Below are positions 48,178 through 62,000 of a stretch of 64,000 nucleotides of DNA, in pieces (the stretch's first letter is position 1; every line of letters begins with the position of its first letter). The DNA is from Micropterus salmoides. Lineage: Eukaryota > Chordata > Actinopteri > Centrarchiformes > Centrarchidae. Where the stretch lies: positions 15,588,308 through 15,652,307 of the forward strand of contig NW_024040152.1 of the NCBI RefSeq assembly GCF_014851395.1, given 5' to 3'. Made by a program: the position numbers and the translations under genes. The notes under the pieces are model-generated. The model did no database searches. It was not told the DNA's origin and was given only the letters and a program-made list of their open reading frames with translations.

Positions 48178-50445
48178 TCAGTGAGACAGAGATGTCGGGC
48201 TGGGCATTTCTCCAAACTGTGTCTCTGCCAATACTGACATGTCTGGTTCAGTCTGGGAAAAGAAGCAGAAACTCAGTCAACAGTAAATCAATTATCCTGC
48301 ACTGTTAGATGCCTGATTGCTTACATTAATGAGACCTATCTGCATTCAAAACCACCCATTAATGCATTCCACAACTACATGTTCATCCAACTCACACATA
48401 AACACACAACAAGACATAGAGCATATGTAAAAAGATGGATCAAAGTATTAATTAATTATTAACTGCAGTCAAGCAATGATTTTCAACTACCTGTTGGTCT
48501 TTATCCTTGTCTTGCCGTGGAATTCGGTGCCTCCTCTTCTTTGGTCCAGCAGTGTGATGCAACGCTGCAGATGAAGAGGAACCAGACACACCGTTAAGCC
48601 GGTCATCCTCCACTCCAGCAGCAGGATCTAAATGGGCTCCAGGCTCATCCTGAAACATGAACAGGTTAAAAAAATGAAAATATAAAAAGGGATTAAAAAC
48701 AAGCTTGGGCATAAACCATAACAGGTTAATCCTCACATTGTGAAATGCTATAGTAAAAAAGTATAATTAATTAGTATATTTTTATCAGGTCTGGATTTAG
48801 AGAAATTTATCCATACTCCATGGGTCCTTCAGGTTTCTTCAGTAGGTCGTAATTTTGCACTCGGCCAATTAGAGCCATTGACATAAAGAGCTAACACTAA
48901 TATTAGCATAGCTGACTGAAAATATGACATATGATTGGTTTATGCCAGTGCAGACGGGTACTGATTTCAAAATATGGATTGGTGCAGTTGACAGGTAGAT
49001 ATGCAGATCTAAATGACATCAGAAATGACCCACATCATCTTTACAGGACAAATTTTCTTCCATCCCACTACTAATATCATGGTATGAAATACTATGAAAG
49101 AATTATTTAAGCTATTATGTAAACAGGCTGATAAGTGCATTTTTTTCTTCTATTAAATGTGTCAGTCACCTGTCCATTTAATTCTCACCTCTAGAAGTAT
49201 AGTGAGCTGGGCATTTCTGTAGTCATCTCCATGAGTATCTAAAGTCTTCATGAGAAACCTGTGAAATTAACATGATCTTTAGATGAAGGAAAGCATCTCA
49301 GAAAATGAAAAGAAAATTGCTTTACTGTACCGCCTTTCTTTCTTCAAGCGCCGTGTGATTCTTTGTACTTGGTGAAGGCGACCAAGAATCTTTTGATTCA
49401 CCTGAAAAATACACATCTGGAAGTGATCACAGGATGGGGAGTACGCAATCGTACTTGACTGATATGAGCTTTAACAAGTAGTATCAGTACTAGTCCAATA
49501 TTTGATTGGTGAATTACAATTATAGGGATTTCTTTCTAGACATGTGTCACTTTGAAGAAAAGCAACACAATCTGAAAATATCATTGTTTTAAAAATAATC
49601 ATATTGGCATTTCTAAAAAGAGTGCTGCGCACCTGCATTTGCAGTCCTAAACTAACATCAGCTGATATGTATGAAAATATATCAGAAACTATAGTTGGAT
49701 TGAAAAAATACCTCTAAATAATTTGGGAATTAAGTAACTAAATAACCCAAACATGAAGTAAGAAGTGTGTTCAAAACAACACACATTAAGCAAGCTTTGA
49801 GTGGTCGGAAGACTAGAAAGGCGCTATACATGCACAGTCCATTTACCATATGCACACACCTGTTCAATTTCTTTACATCTCCTGCTCAGAGCCAGATATT
49901 TCCTCTTATCAAGAGCCCTTCTATCTTCGTCCTCTTGTGCTGTACTCTCCAGCAACTCGTCGCCTCCCGGGCCCAGCTCCACCTGTAGAGGAAAACCTTG
50001 TTTCTATTTGTTTGACCGCCTGTGTCAGTGTTTCAAATGGAAATATTGTCACAAAAAGAACATTTCTGTTGCTGAATCTATTATAATAAAGTTGTGTGGC
50101 TTTTCATTGTAACAATATCAGTGCTGCTTAAAGACATTACTGTTACAGATATCTATATTGGATGATAATAATGGCATTGCCTATCTACTGTTACTTTTAA
50201 ATACCTTTTCATACATACAAATCAGAAATGACCTCAGCAGACCATTTCTCCACCCACTGAGCTACATGTACAATGGGGCACTAGCTAGATGTTTCCACTC
50301 ACATCAACACTACTATTACCTTTACCAAGATCATTAACGTTACCTCTCCTGGTCCCAGCTCCACGCCACCAGGCTCCAGCTCTGCCTCCAGGATGTGTCC
50401 TCCAAACAGAGGAGGAAGAGCCAAACCGGAGAAATCCTCCATCAT
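48178..50445 (-). CDS. tfpt: TFPT (TCF3 fusion partner; INO80 complex subunit F)
   Basis: Coding exons in transcript order: 50344-50445, 49860-49982, 49331-49401, 49189-49258, 48491-48649, 48178-48252. They make 199 residues; human TFPT has about 253. The N-terminal L-A-L-P-P-L-F-G-G-H-I-L-E block matches the human sequence as remembered. A coiled-coil core follows: R-K-Y-L-A-L-S-R-R-C-K-E-I-E-Q, then L-H-Q-V-Q-R-I-T-R-R-L and F-L-M-K-T-L-D. A basic nuclear-localisation-like K-K-R-R-H-R-I-P-R lies near the C-terminus. TFPT is a nuclear, INO80-associated protein implicated in apoptosis. The ATG is doubled (M-M-E-D) and begins exactly at an acceptor (CTTACTGTCCAG), so the preceding exon, with its donor at about 50765, is non-coding (it has an in-frame TAA). 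Confidence 0.93.
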
Positions 50446-51105
50446 CTGGACAGTAAGAGAAGTGTTTTCATGAAAAACATTATTACAAAGACAGTATGTG
50501 TAGCCACAAATTCACTATAGCTGTGTCGTTCAATCTAAAAATTCTACCAATTTCCATTTTAAGGAATTTATCAAACAAACAAAAATAAATGCATTTGCCT
50601 GCTGGCAACATTCATTTCTACCGTGGTAACATTTGTTAAATATAAGCGCCGTTTTATTGAGTAAATTAAGAGTAGTACTGACTATAATCGTTAAATAAAG
50701 CCCTGGTATAATCAATGACGGGATGTCGCAGTAGGCAACATACTTTTAATCTACCCAGTACTTACATTTATGAATGAAACGTCCAGAAACTCCGGCGTCT
50801 GCTCAGCAGCAGCTGTGTGTGTTTGCCCTGCTCCACTGCAAACTGTTTCATAAAGTCAGTCTTCTCTGTGTATTATTGTAGTCTACACAGTCAGGTTAGC
50901 TAAGAGCGTTTACTAACACATACTGTATACTAACTATAAATTCACTTGGCTGAAGTCAAACGTTAAGCTAAGCAAGGACAGCTTCTCTTTCACATTCTTC
51001 TCGATAAGCTAATGTTTTTATGCGACGGGCGCAGAAGTTATACGTCGGTCAGTATTTAATACATTTCCCATGAGCACCCGCTCGTTTGAAACTACACAAG
51101 ACAAC
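50446..51105. promoter_or_regulatory. shared 5' region of tfpt (-) and ndufa3 (+)
   Basis: The non-coding first exon of tfpt ends at a minus-strand donor at 50764-50765 (plus strand CTTAC). The ndufa3 start codon is at 51106. The two genes therefore face away from each other with at most about 340 bases between tfpt exon 1 and the ndufa3 ATG, minus both leaders. This is a probable bidirectional promoter. No TATA box is apparent. A GCGACGGGCGC patch lies near 51020. Confidence 0.55.
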
Positions 51106-51464
51106 ATGGCGGGTATGTGAATATCTTCTCATCTATTGTACATCCACCCGGTGAAATTAGCTTTAATAAGACCACCAGATAACGTAAATAAATGCTTTAA
51201 ACATTCACAATTACGCTAACTGTACCTTAGTCTGAGTTTTACACAACGATATCAATTCGAAATAAAACGAAAAACGTGACCTTGGCTGTGCTGCTAACTG
51301 TGGCTAACGTTAGCTCACCGTTGGGGGACTGTCAGTTATGGAGGAATTTAATGTGCCCTGTTTTTTTTTTTTGACTGCAGGAATCGGAGCGTTCCTGAAG
51401 AATGCATGGAACAAGGAGCCTGTTATCCTGACCTCATGTGCAATTGGAGTTGTAGGTCAGTAAC

Positions 51465-51509
<45 letters not shown>

Positions 51510-52587
51510 ATAGAAAGAGAGCACAACATTGTACAACTTGCCTTTGATATAACTCCTTTGACTGTACTCGATTATGTCAATAAGAGAGAATTAGTGGTAT
51601 CCCAAATGTTGGGACCATAAGATTCCACTGGTATATATTGACTTTACCTCAACTGTCTTTAGTTTGACAAGTTTGATGATAGTTTAATTGAATATATAAC
51701 ATTAAATAACAAATGGGCCTTTCAAAACCACCGTTTATTAAAATTTTCATTTCAAGATAATGTGGTTATTAGATCTCATCTCCAAAGTACTTTTAAGTTA
51801 AATGTAGCCAAAAGCTACAGCATGAGATCATATCTACCCCAGAGCTACTAAAACCAAGAAGATGACCAAAAGCACCTCAAAAGTGAATGTTCTGAGATGT
51901 CTTAATATACTCAGAGTCTCATCGGTCCTCTGGTTGGCTGTTCCAAGGGTCAGACCTTCAATGATGAAATGATGCCTCTCAATACTTTTTATTTCTAGCC
52001 TTTTTATGTGTAGAAGTGGTCAGCACCAGGGTATGTCAAGGGTTTGCTAAGAACTTATGCAAATGTTTAAGTGCTGGTAAATTGATTCTTAAACATAAAG
52101 CAGTGTACTTCATAATGGGAGTAATGTTTCTCTCTCTCCCTCTCTGTTTTTTTATCTATAAGAGTTGTTGTGGGGACCATAACCGGTGGATTTTTGTAGA
52201 CACAATGTACACTATAAAGTGTAATTAATATATTTTATGTAAAGTTAGTAAAACTTGTTTTTCCTCAGGTGTTGTTCTGCCATTCATCAGCCCCATCACA
52301 AAGTATACAGGAATGATCAATTCGGCTGTGCCGTACAACTACCCAGGTAAGCATTGCTGCTGATCAGGTTGTGGTTGAGTGTCAGATACTACGCAATGTT
52401 GACACAAGTGAAACAGCTCTGGGTATTTTAGCCATTTATTTCAATACAAGTTTAATCAAATATTAAAGCTTCCTTTGCTTCCTGATTCAATACAGTCCCC
52501 GTGCGAGATGATGGGAACATGGCTGATGTCCCTGCCCATCCATGTGAACCAAAAGGAAATAACTTGGACTGGCTTAAAAAGATGTAA
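51106..52587 (+). CDS. ndufa3: NADH dehydrogenase (ubiquinone) 1 alpha subcomplex subunit 3
   Basis: Exons are 51106-51112, 51381-51455, 52269-52346 and 52496-52587, with matching phases, giving 83 residues; human NDUFA3 has 84. This is an accessory subunit of mitochondrial complex I in the inner membrane. The sequence has one hydrophobic segment (I-L-T-S-C-A-I-G-V-V-G-V-V-L-P-F-I) at about residues 18-34, then a short loop with Y-N-Y-P-V-P-V-R-D-D-G-N-M and a conserved C-terminal tail ending in a Trp-Leu-Lys-Lys segment. The first coding exon holds only seven bases (Met, Ala and one base of Gly), which is easy for gene finders to miss. An AATAAA poly(A) signal is at 52671-52676. A (GT)n repeat fills the start of intron 2. 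Confidence 0.95.
51467..51507 (+). repeat. (GT)n microsatellite in ndufa3 intron 2
   Basis: This is about 20 tandem GT units, starting about 10 bases after the exon 2 donor (GTCAGTAACC). It is a simple dinucleotide repeat and likely polymorphic. Confidence 0.95.
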
Positions 52588-52980
52588 TTTCACATTGTCA
52601 CAGTCAACACTTCTGCTTTTCCTCTTGTTCATGTGTGTCTACATATCTGCTCCCCTCATTAATGTCCCACAATAAAGATTATCTATTTAATTCTACTTTT
52701 GTGCCACATTGTTTGATTTGGATTACATTTGGATTGAATGCATGTTGTTGTACATTATAAAATTACATGAACATTTAATAAAATGTCATGTTGTAATTGC
52801 CTTAGTTGAACAAGTTTTAACATTAGAAAATCTAGTCTAACAGTGTTTTGTTATTTGGACATGAAAAATGTCAGCGGTTTACTTACATCTTTTCATAAAA
52901 AGTTATTGCAGAGTTGATCAAAATTGTAACATCACTACAATTTATAAATCTAAGCTATTGAAATTTGAACATGAAGTCTA

Positions 52981-53017
<37 letters not shown>

Positions 53018-56000
53018 ATACAGAAAACCTTAAGATAACCTAAACATCAGTTTTAAAGACATCCATGACATTTTTTGACTTTCCACTACATAACAAATGC
53101 TGGATTGGTAGACCAACATCTCACTGTGTTAAGACTTTGATTTTGCAGAGCAGATCATAACAGTTTTGAAACTAAGCTTCAGCACAACCCTGATCCTTCA
53201 CAAGAGGCTTAACTTGACAAAGCTGTGTAAAAACGTATTACTTGTGTAATACCTGCATTATTCTACTTGAATGAGAAAGATAGCAAATCAATATGTAACG
53301 CAGTGCTGCATGAAACCTAGTGGCAACAGTTAAAATATGGATCTGAGGATTATTCAATAAGATGGTGTAATGCCGGTGTCACTTATTTTGCAGTAATATA
53401 AATGCACATTTTAATGTATACAAAACCTCAGTTTGATATAGAAGTTATTGATACAGAGTAACAGTGGACAAAGATTTCCTTTATAGAACTTTTATTTCAC
53501 AACACAATATTCAGTGTTTCAGATAAAGAATGTCTTCCTCAGCAGTATTCATCCTTATAAAATAATCTGTAGTCACCAGGATTTCATGTCGATGCAACTC
53601 AGAGAACAGACGGATGGTCTGTTTATGCTGCTTCATGATCTTTTACAGAACCAAGGAACTGTAAACTAAAATAGGTGTGCAATGTTCTAACAATATTTCA
53701 GTATGGAAGAAAAGTTTTGGACTTTGGAGAAGTTCCCGTTTTTAGCGGCAGTGTTACTGCAACAGACACATTTTAGCATGTTAGCTTTCTGTGCCTCCAT
53801 CTGCAGCCGTGATAAGAGGACAGGTGAAAAAGTATCTTTTAGACATCCACACATATACTTTCTGTACACATGTACAATATCCTGTAGACTAACTGTAAAT
53901 ATTGATTTGCCATACATTTCTTGTTACATATTTATACGATTTATACTTTTAATAAACTTCCCATGTATCTCTTCCCATTTAACATATTTCATACTTCAGA
54001 TATATTTCCATGTTGTACATATACTACATTATTTCTCTGTATCAATCATTTTATACAATCAAATGTTTGCACACTTTTTATTAATGCACAAAAGAGAGAA
54101 AACTTTGAATACCAGGATAGACATATAAGCAGGTTTTCCAGTACGGGAGGTTCACTGCATCTGCAGGTTCTACAAAGTCAAAATGTTCTACCAAAGTGAA
54201 ATATCATCATAAAAAGAAGTCAAATAAAAGTCACACAATCACACGTTTCAAACACTATTTACGAGCATGAATATGTATTAGCTCTATCATTTTACTGTCA
54301 CCTTTATTAATGAAGCCATACGACTCAAAGTATATATATGCTGTTAGAAATGAGTTACTACAAGCATTAGAGGCGATATTTTCAATCTTCAAGGTGCTAA
54401 AAGATCACGCTCAATTACAACTGGAACATAAACCATATCAGTTTGCACAGATAGAAAGTTTCACCTTTAAACTGCAGTTTTCTGGAGGTGATTACAGAGC
54501 TACAGAATATTACTTTGGATATCTCTAGTTTACCATTAACACTTGCTCAGACATTGGTCAACTTCCCTTCTGCTTTCTCCATCACTTTCATAGATACTTT
54601 TCCCCTATTAAAACTTAATCCTCCCACTTTTATTCTTAATCCTGTCGTCTGTCTTGGCTTTCACATCTCTCTTGAAGATTCTGCTCAGTCTGATTGGTAA
54701 ACGTACAACTACAATCAACGAGCCTAGATCTTATCTAGCTTTAGATTTGGGACTGAAAAGGAATCAAGAAGACATCAAATCCAAAGACTAAGCATGCAAA
54801 TGTATCATTCTTAAAACGTTCAGCCCTCCACATTGTGCTACTTTCTAAAAGACAAACAAACACTTCTGTCAATAACACCATCCAAATATTTAACTATTAA
54901 CTGTCACAGTTTGTGTCTGTGAAGCTTTTCTGTTTTTTGTTTTGTTTTCTAGGACTTGCTCTGTATTAAATATGTATTCCACTGAGAAACTAACAAGCCT
55001 CATTGATCAGCCATTAGAATAATCAAATTTAAGGTAGAATTTGTTTTTACAATGTATTTTGAGTCCAGGTAGAGTTAAACTAATCCAAAAATCTACATTC
55101 ATAAAACACCAATACATAACTTTTACAGCAGCAGAATATGTTGTGTTAACTGGCAGAAAAGATATAACTGATTTAACACTCCAACAGCATTGCCCATGTT
55201 CAGTAATTTTAAGGTAAAAATGACACTGTGCAAAGTTTCTCTCAACCAAACAACCATGTTTTAAAATAGAAGACACTTTGAATAAATTTAAAAGTTCACT
55301 TTCATTGAAACCAAGAAATGCAACAATCCTGCAGGTTTTCTAGAAATATAATATCATAGCACTTTTAGAGTAGGAGCCTGTCCTCTTTCTGTAACACTTC
55401 ATTACAGTGGAAGTGAAAGTTCACAACCTGCAATTAGGAGCCAGTCCCTAGATCAGCCTAACAAAGGACACTCTTCTGAATATGGCACAAAAATAACAAA
55501 ACTGTAGATATTAAAGGGTTACATTGAGAAATAATTGCACTGTGAAACAGTAAGAGTAATAAGAGGCATCTTTCATAGGCCAGGCAAAACCTAAAAATAT
55601 TAGTTATTACATAAGATACAGTATGTTGATCTGAAACACTAATCTAGGTACAGCCAAACACCTTACGCTTGTTTCATAAAAACTAGCCTAGATTTTACTT
55701 TAATGCCCACTTTGTTTCACTCAGATATTATTGTGGTCTTGTTTCTACTTTTTCAACTACTTCAAAACTGAGTGGCCTGTAATCATATTTATAACAGATC
55801 AGCCTTTACACATGAACCATTTACATTTTGATTCACAAATGTTGTATTCCTGCACACAAAACACAATGTGTATTTGATTAATTTGCAGAAAAGAACATCC
55901 AAAGTAAATTGAAACGAATCAACATGAACCAATGGGCTGTTTCCAGGATTCAACCTGAGGTCTGGTGGACTGACAAACAAAAGAGAACAGGATTGCTGCT

Positions 56001-56018
56001 GCTGTGGGAATAAAACTT
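52588..56018. other. ndufa3 3' end and probable long 3' UTR of the BAIAP2-type gene
   Basis: ndufa3 probably ends just after AATAAA at 52671-52676. A (TTA)n microsatellite lies at 52981-53015. A minus-strand AATAAA (plus TTTATT at 53491-53496) is the first good signal for the gene on the minus strand. If used, its 3' UTR would be about 2.5 kb (53490-56018), which is AT-rich and without a convincing ORF. No RNA gene was recognised here. Confidence 0.5.
52981..53015. repeat. (TTA)n microsatellite
   Basis: About twelve tandem TTA units lie between ndufa3 and the end of the BAIAP2-type gene. It is a simple repeat with no coding meaning. Confidence 0.95.
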
Positions 56019-59000
56019 TTACTCAATGATGGGAGCTGAGCGATCATTGGTGACAGTTCTTCTGAGTCGGACGTGGGCAAATGGGTTGAGCCTGAAAGGA
56101 AGAAACATTAAAAATAAAAGATATGATAATTGCACATTATATAAACATTAATTAAAGGGGTGATCCTGCAAGTTAGGATTGTACAGTGGTTGGACCTGCA
56201 AGAAACACGAATAGTAGTCTCTAGTAGCTCTTTGAGGTTGTATTTAGGCACAGCGGTGCTTGTGCTAAATGCTAATATCAGCATGCTGATATGCTGATGT
56301 TTAGCAGGTATAATGTTTATTATCTTTACAATATTAGTTTAGCATGTTAGCATGCTGAGGTTAGTTAATTAGCAAAAGAAAAAGGAGAACAGCTGGGACT
56401 GATGAATGTCATTTATGTTACAGGTATTTGGTGATGCTGATTCAATTCAATTGATGATTTTTCATCTAGATTTTAAGTCATAAGATCACCAAAGTAATTA
56501 GGATACATCCTCGGAGCACTAATGCCTATACAAAATGTCATGGTGACCCATCCAGTAGTTGCTGAGATAAAGTGGTAGCAGACCGATATTACCATACCTA
56601 GCGCTGCACCGCTAGCTTGCTAAAAAAGAAATGTCAAAATTGATGGCCAAGTGCCAAAAAACAATGCTTCCAATAAACTGCTTGAAAGCTTCTTTGGTTA
56701 GACACTCCTTGCCAGGTAAACACTCCAAGCTCCTAGTTTGTAATACAGGTTTTGTGATAAAAATGTGTGGTCCTCAAGCTCAACCCAAGATTACCTAAGC
56801 AATCAGCCACTTATCAGAGTAATGTGACTAGTTATTTAACTTTGACATATGAAATTGGTGGAATGCCCCTTTAACGACACACAGAGCACCTGCTAAAAGT
56901 TACCTGTTTGGGGAGGGTGGTTGAGAGACCAATTCTGACGTGATCTGTAACATAAAGATATGATAATATTAATGAGGATTTTACATTTACATCTGTTTCT
57001 TTTCCATTAACTGTGAAGGTCCGTTTGGAGCACTCTTTACTCTTGACCTCCTCCCAAAGGTCTCATCTTTCTGACCTTGTTGCTGTCGGCCATGCTGTAC
57101 GGGCGCGGGCGGAAGGTGCTGACCCTCTGGGGAGGAAGTGAGCGTTCCTCCTCTGATTCTGTGGTGAGGGCTGGGAAACCTGGAGACACCAGCTTGTCGA
57201 GCTGGCCCGTACTTGTGCTGTTAGCCTTAGATAAGAAGAGGGAACTAAAGGAAAGGTCAATGACAGAGATAGGAAAGAATATACAAGGAAACTTGATCAG
57301 GGTTGAGAGATGTTGGTTTTGTGTAAATTCATCAACAGTGCTGTTGGTGTTGGAGAGCAAAGTGAGTGTGTTGGGAAAGGGCGGTGGAAAGACTCATTCT
57401 GCAGTTTATCCTGTGCGTTTTTCTGTGCGTCTGGCATGAAAGATGTTTTGATTTATAAGAATACAGATGGAAAAGGGAAAAATTTCAACATGAAACCCAT
57501 TAAGTTTTAAAAGGAAATCAGCCAACGATATAACTTCCTACTTTTCAAAGTATTGCTGATACACTGAGTTATAAAACAGCTAAGGGGAAGGTAAGGAAGC
57601 ATGCCTGTTATTAACACTGTCAAAGTTCATCAACCTCTTCTTTGACTTACCTCTCGAGGTGATCCATCTTACTGTGGTGTGGCTGAGTGTAGGAGAAAGG
57701 GAACCAGCCTTTCCTGTAAAGGAAAATTTTACTATATGTGACCACTGCTGAATAATAAAATGAGAGCATCGAGCGCCAAGACAGGAGTGTGTGTGATGAT
57801 GAAAACTCTCTTATCACGTCTTATATGAATATATTTATATGACAATATATATTAAGTCTTCTGAAGGAAGACAGAAAACACTGTTCTACTTACAGTAGGC
57901 CAGAAAGGAGCACACGGTTAAGGGGAAGTGGTGTCCCTTACTTGTTCTGGTTATCATGAACATAATCTTGAAATTCCAGCCAGAACCAACTTCATTCAGC
58001 CTTATCTTATGGCAATGAAGTATTCTAGAGTCTTCTAATCGTACGCATTATAACAATCCTACACATTACAAGGCCCTTTCACGTTACACAGCGAGACCAT
58101 TCAAGGGGTTTCTCTCTTTTGCTGTGCATTTCAGAAAATTCTACGTCAGTGTGTGATTTCTAAAACTTACCGTCCAGTTCGTTCATTCTGGCCGTAGTGC
58201 CAGCCGTCTCTGGGCTCAGAGATGAGCAGGGTGATGTTGTCACCAGGCTGGAAGTGCAGTAAGCAAGCTCCACTCCCCATGCCGACATCCTCCGACGCTC
58301 CAGGAGTGTGAGGGAACATGGCTTCAACACATGTAGGTCCAGATAAAGGCAGCGTCCTGGGGAGACTGGAGCCTAGGTAGAGGAGAAAGAGAAAACAAAA
58401 CTCTTTACGAGTTTCATGAAATCAAGCCCTTCAATGTATTTATAACACAAAACTGCAGCCATGCATGTAATCCAGCATTAGTGTAATTTTATCTCACTGA
58501 CTCATCAGCCTGACAGACAGAGCTTTATTCAGTTACTGTGTATGCAAACACATAATTTCCTGCTGCTGCTTCATGTTAAATTTATTTTTCATCAGCAGCT
58601 CAGTTGTAAACATTTCAGGGAGTAATGAAGCAAGAATAAGCAGCCAGAGTGAGCTCTTAGATGGTGAGCTGCAGGCGACATGCTGCACATCAACAACTAC
58701 TCAGCATAGTAACAAACTCCTTTAACTGTGCTCTGCTGTTGTTGCTGAAGACTACTTGTGAAGTGCCCTGCATGAAGTCAGACACATTTATTTTTGACGG
58801 AATTCTTAATGAAAACAGCATGAGTTTGTCTGGCTGCACTATAAACAGATAAACCAGTTTCTCTTATGTTGTATTTCAGACAAAGTAGCTGCTTGTGAGT
58901 ATTTGCTCAGGCCAATAACCCTGTGTGTGGCTAAATCAAAAAAGGACTAAAATCTTTTGATGCGGATTAATGGGAATGGACACACTTACAGAGGAGACTA

Positions 59001-62000
59001 ATCACATCTTACCCTGAAAACCGCCCAGCCTCATTTCACTGACAGGTCTCCTCGGCAATGGAAGAGTTGCTGTTGCACACATCTCAGCGGTCTTCAGCAG
59101 CCAGGCATTGTGCGATGTTGATGAAGTATTGCTCCCTCCTGTTCCCACCTGTTGGTGCACTAACTGCACAGGAGTCATGGCCCTGGATAAAGGAGCACTG
59201 TGGGGCAGTGGAGGACTGTGAGGAGCACTGTGGGAGATAGGGAGTGTCATGCCCTGCAAGGAGCCGCTGCTTGGGGAGATCTGGCTGAGCGACATCACCG
59301 TGGAGGGGATGAGGCATGGGGAGAGGTTGGATGTGTTGGTGGCCAGGAGGAGAGAGCTTTGCTGGGCCGAGCTGCCAGTAGTGGTGGGAGTGGACGCAGC
59401 AGGGCTGGCACTGCTGCTGGCACTGCTGTCGGGGAGGGGGCTGGCTGATGTACTGAGGGGTGTGCTGGCATGCTGAGGAGAAGCTCCGCATGATGAACCT
59501 CCAGCAGCTCCTCCAGTGGAGACAGAGCAGAAAGTCTGGGGGGAGCCTTGAGGGGGACAGGTATCACTCTGGAAGGAGGAGTGGAGTGAGCGTTGCTGCT
59601 GGGAACGACTGGAGTCTCCATTCAAGAGAGGAGGGACTTCTTGAACAGAGAGCCTCTGAAAAAACAAGGACAGATACTGTTAACTACCAGAAATGACTCT
59701 CTAGCAATAATAATAAAATAATGTTTAATAAAGTTTCTAAGTTGTTGAATTTCCAGGTACAAGAGGTGAGTACTTGAATCATGAATATGGTGACTTTAGA
59801 CTTGACTAGGCAAAATGAAAAAGCACTTTGTCTCTTCAAATTTTACTTTAACAGCAATAACTTGTGACTTCACTCGGACTTCGCCTTTTGACTTGACAGT
59901 TGATATCTCAGATCTCATAAGGACTTACAGCCTATGAATCCAAGACTTTATTAGCCTAAATGTTGTCTTTTAAAATCAGTAAACTACTTATCTGTCATTA
60001 ATGGGTGGACAGCGGTAAAGTTAGCTTCCCCCTGTTCTGAATTCTATAATGACTCAATTAGGACTCAAATAAAAAAACTTGTTCCTGTGACTTTATTTGA
60101 GACTTGACTGTTACCACTTTGCCAACATTTGAGAGGTACATGGGACCTTCAAAACAATGACTTTGCCCCACCTCTGCCAGAAAGAGCTAATAATAGACTT
60201 GTTTTTGTTCTTGACCACCACCATACATGTTTGAGTTTATCCTGTGAGGTTTTGAAAGGGTTTTAAAAATTTCAACCCACCAAGTAATCCTTCTGTGGAA
60301 ACCAACTACAGTGCACCTGAAACTCCAAAGCACACATTAAGCATCAGACACAGAATAAATAAAAATGATCTGACCTGTTCCGGATGAGCAGAGCCCAGCT
60401 TAGTATTGCGGAGGACCTCGGCTATCCCAGCAGCCCCTGAGCTTTGAGGTGCAGTGTGACGCAGCAGGTTCAGAGCGCGTTCTGGGAGTTTTGTGGGCTG
60501 AGAACATGACTGCTGCCAAGATGACAGTTTCTGCGACAGAAGTTCTCTCACCTGATTACATTCAAAAGCACAAATAGAGAAAATCAGAACACTGTTAAAG
60601 GTTTACACTGGAGTTATTCTATTTTCTTTGCTATTGTCAACTAATCCCTGAACAAACCAAAAACCATATACTGCATGTCCAACTCTCAATGCTGTCCAAC
60701 TTCCCTACCTTGTCTGTGGCTGTCAACCCAGTAATTACTACCAAAGATGTAAATGTTTCAAAATGGGTCACAAATATTTATTTTAATTTTTTATAAAAAA
60801 TAAAATAAAAAAAAAGGTTCAGTAATTCCTAAATCAACTGGACACTGTAGTTTCAGCAAGCTTGATTCAAACAGGAGAATAAAGTGCATTTGTTGAGGAC
60901 TTTTTTCAGGTACAGATTAATACACATTCTGGGAAGTAGTGAATATTTACAGCAACAGGACCAGGGTTCGAATTACAGCGATTGGGGGCATCTGGTCCTA
61001 ATTAAGACTTGGATCCCCCAAAAAGAGGAAAATTCAACAGGTTTGGGGGATTTAAATATTTATATTTCCTTCTTGCCTTATCGTAAATATTACATTATAT
61101 TTCCCACATCATGCAAGAAAGAATCTATCTTGTAATATGGTTTCAGACACCCCTAAAGTGGACCCTACCATTTCTTAACCGCGACGTTAGTCCTGCCTGC
61201 CTCACTCCCATCACTGCAGTAGCTCTCATCCTCATTAAAGTTCATGCTCGTGTGTGTCCCACAAGCCAATGGAAATGCTGTAGGTCAATGTAAGTAGCTA
61301 GCTATCTATTGCCATTGTATAGTTCCCACTCAGATCAGGACGGCACATGTGGGGTCGACGCAAAATGAACAACTGCCCATGTTCATTGTAATAAAGGAAC
61401 AAATCACCCAGTGCAAAAGTCTGTCTCTTTAATATGTTTTTAGTAATTTTTGGAATACGATGAAGGTCCATGGCACAGATTAATATGCTAAATCAGAATT
61501 TGATTAGATATACTTAATTGTTGATTTTAGTTTTTTTTTTCTTGGGACTTGAAGACAGGATCCTTTAAACTGAACAGTGAGACCAACCACTCAGTTCGTC
61601 TGAATTTCAATATCTCAATGTAAGAAAGCTGAAATGTTACTAGCTAAATAAATTTAGGTGCAAATGTGTGTAATGATAAAAAAATGTGAACAGATCACCT
61701 TGGAGTGGTAGTTGATGAGCAGTTTGGTAACACAACACTGTCTGTCCACCAGGAAGCAATATCGTCTCCTTTCCTCGGTGAGCGCAGACTTGTAACCGGT
61801 GGCAACCAGTGCGTCCAGCTCGCCTTGGCGACGACTCATCAACTCCACAAACTGAAGAAAGTCAGAGAGATCTCACTGCAAACCTCAACATCCTTACACA
61901 TGCACTCACATCACATACGGAGTACTTAAAGACAGAGTGACCTTTGCTGCACATTGTAAGGAGAGAGAGACCTGGAGCATTATGCAACATCATATCCTGC

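Noticed and set aside
53703..54128. 141-residue plus-strand ORF rich in hydrophobic residues
   Set aside because: It lies in the probable AT-rich 3' UTR of the minus-strand gene, with no family resemblance, no splice context and biased composition.
57076..57225. acceptor CTAAG at 57226 for the BAIAP2-type exon
   Set aside because: Using it would put the exon in the wrong frame. The acceptor eight bases further in (GCTAACAG, exon high end 57217) keeps the S-T-S-T-G and F-R-P-R-P-Y-S frame.
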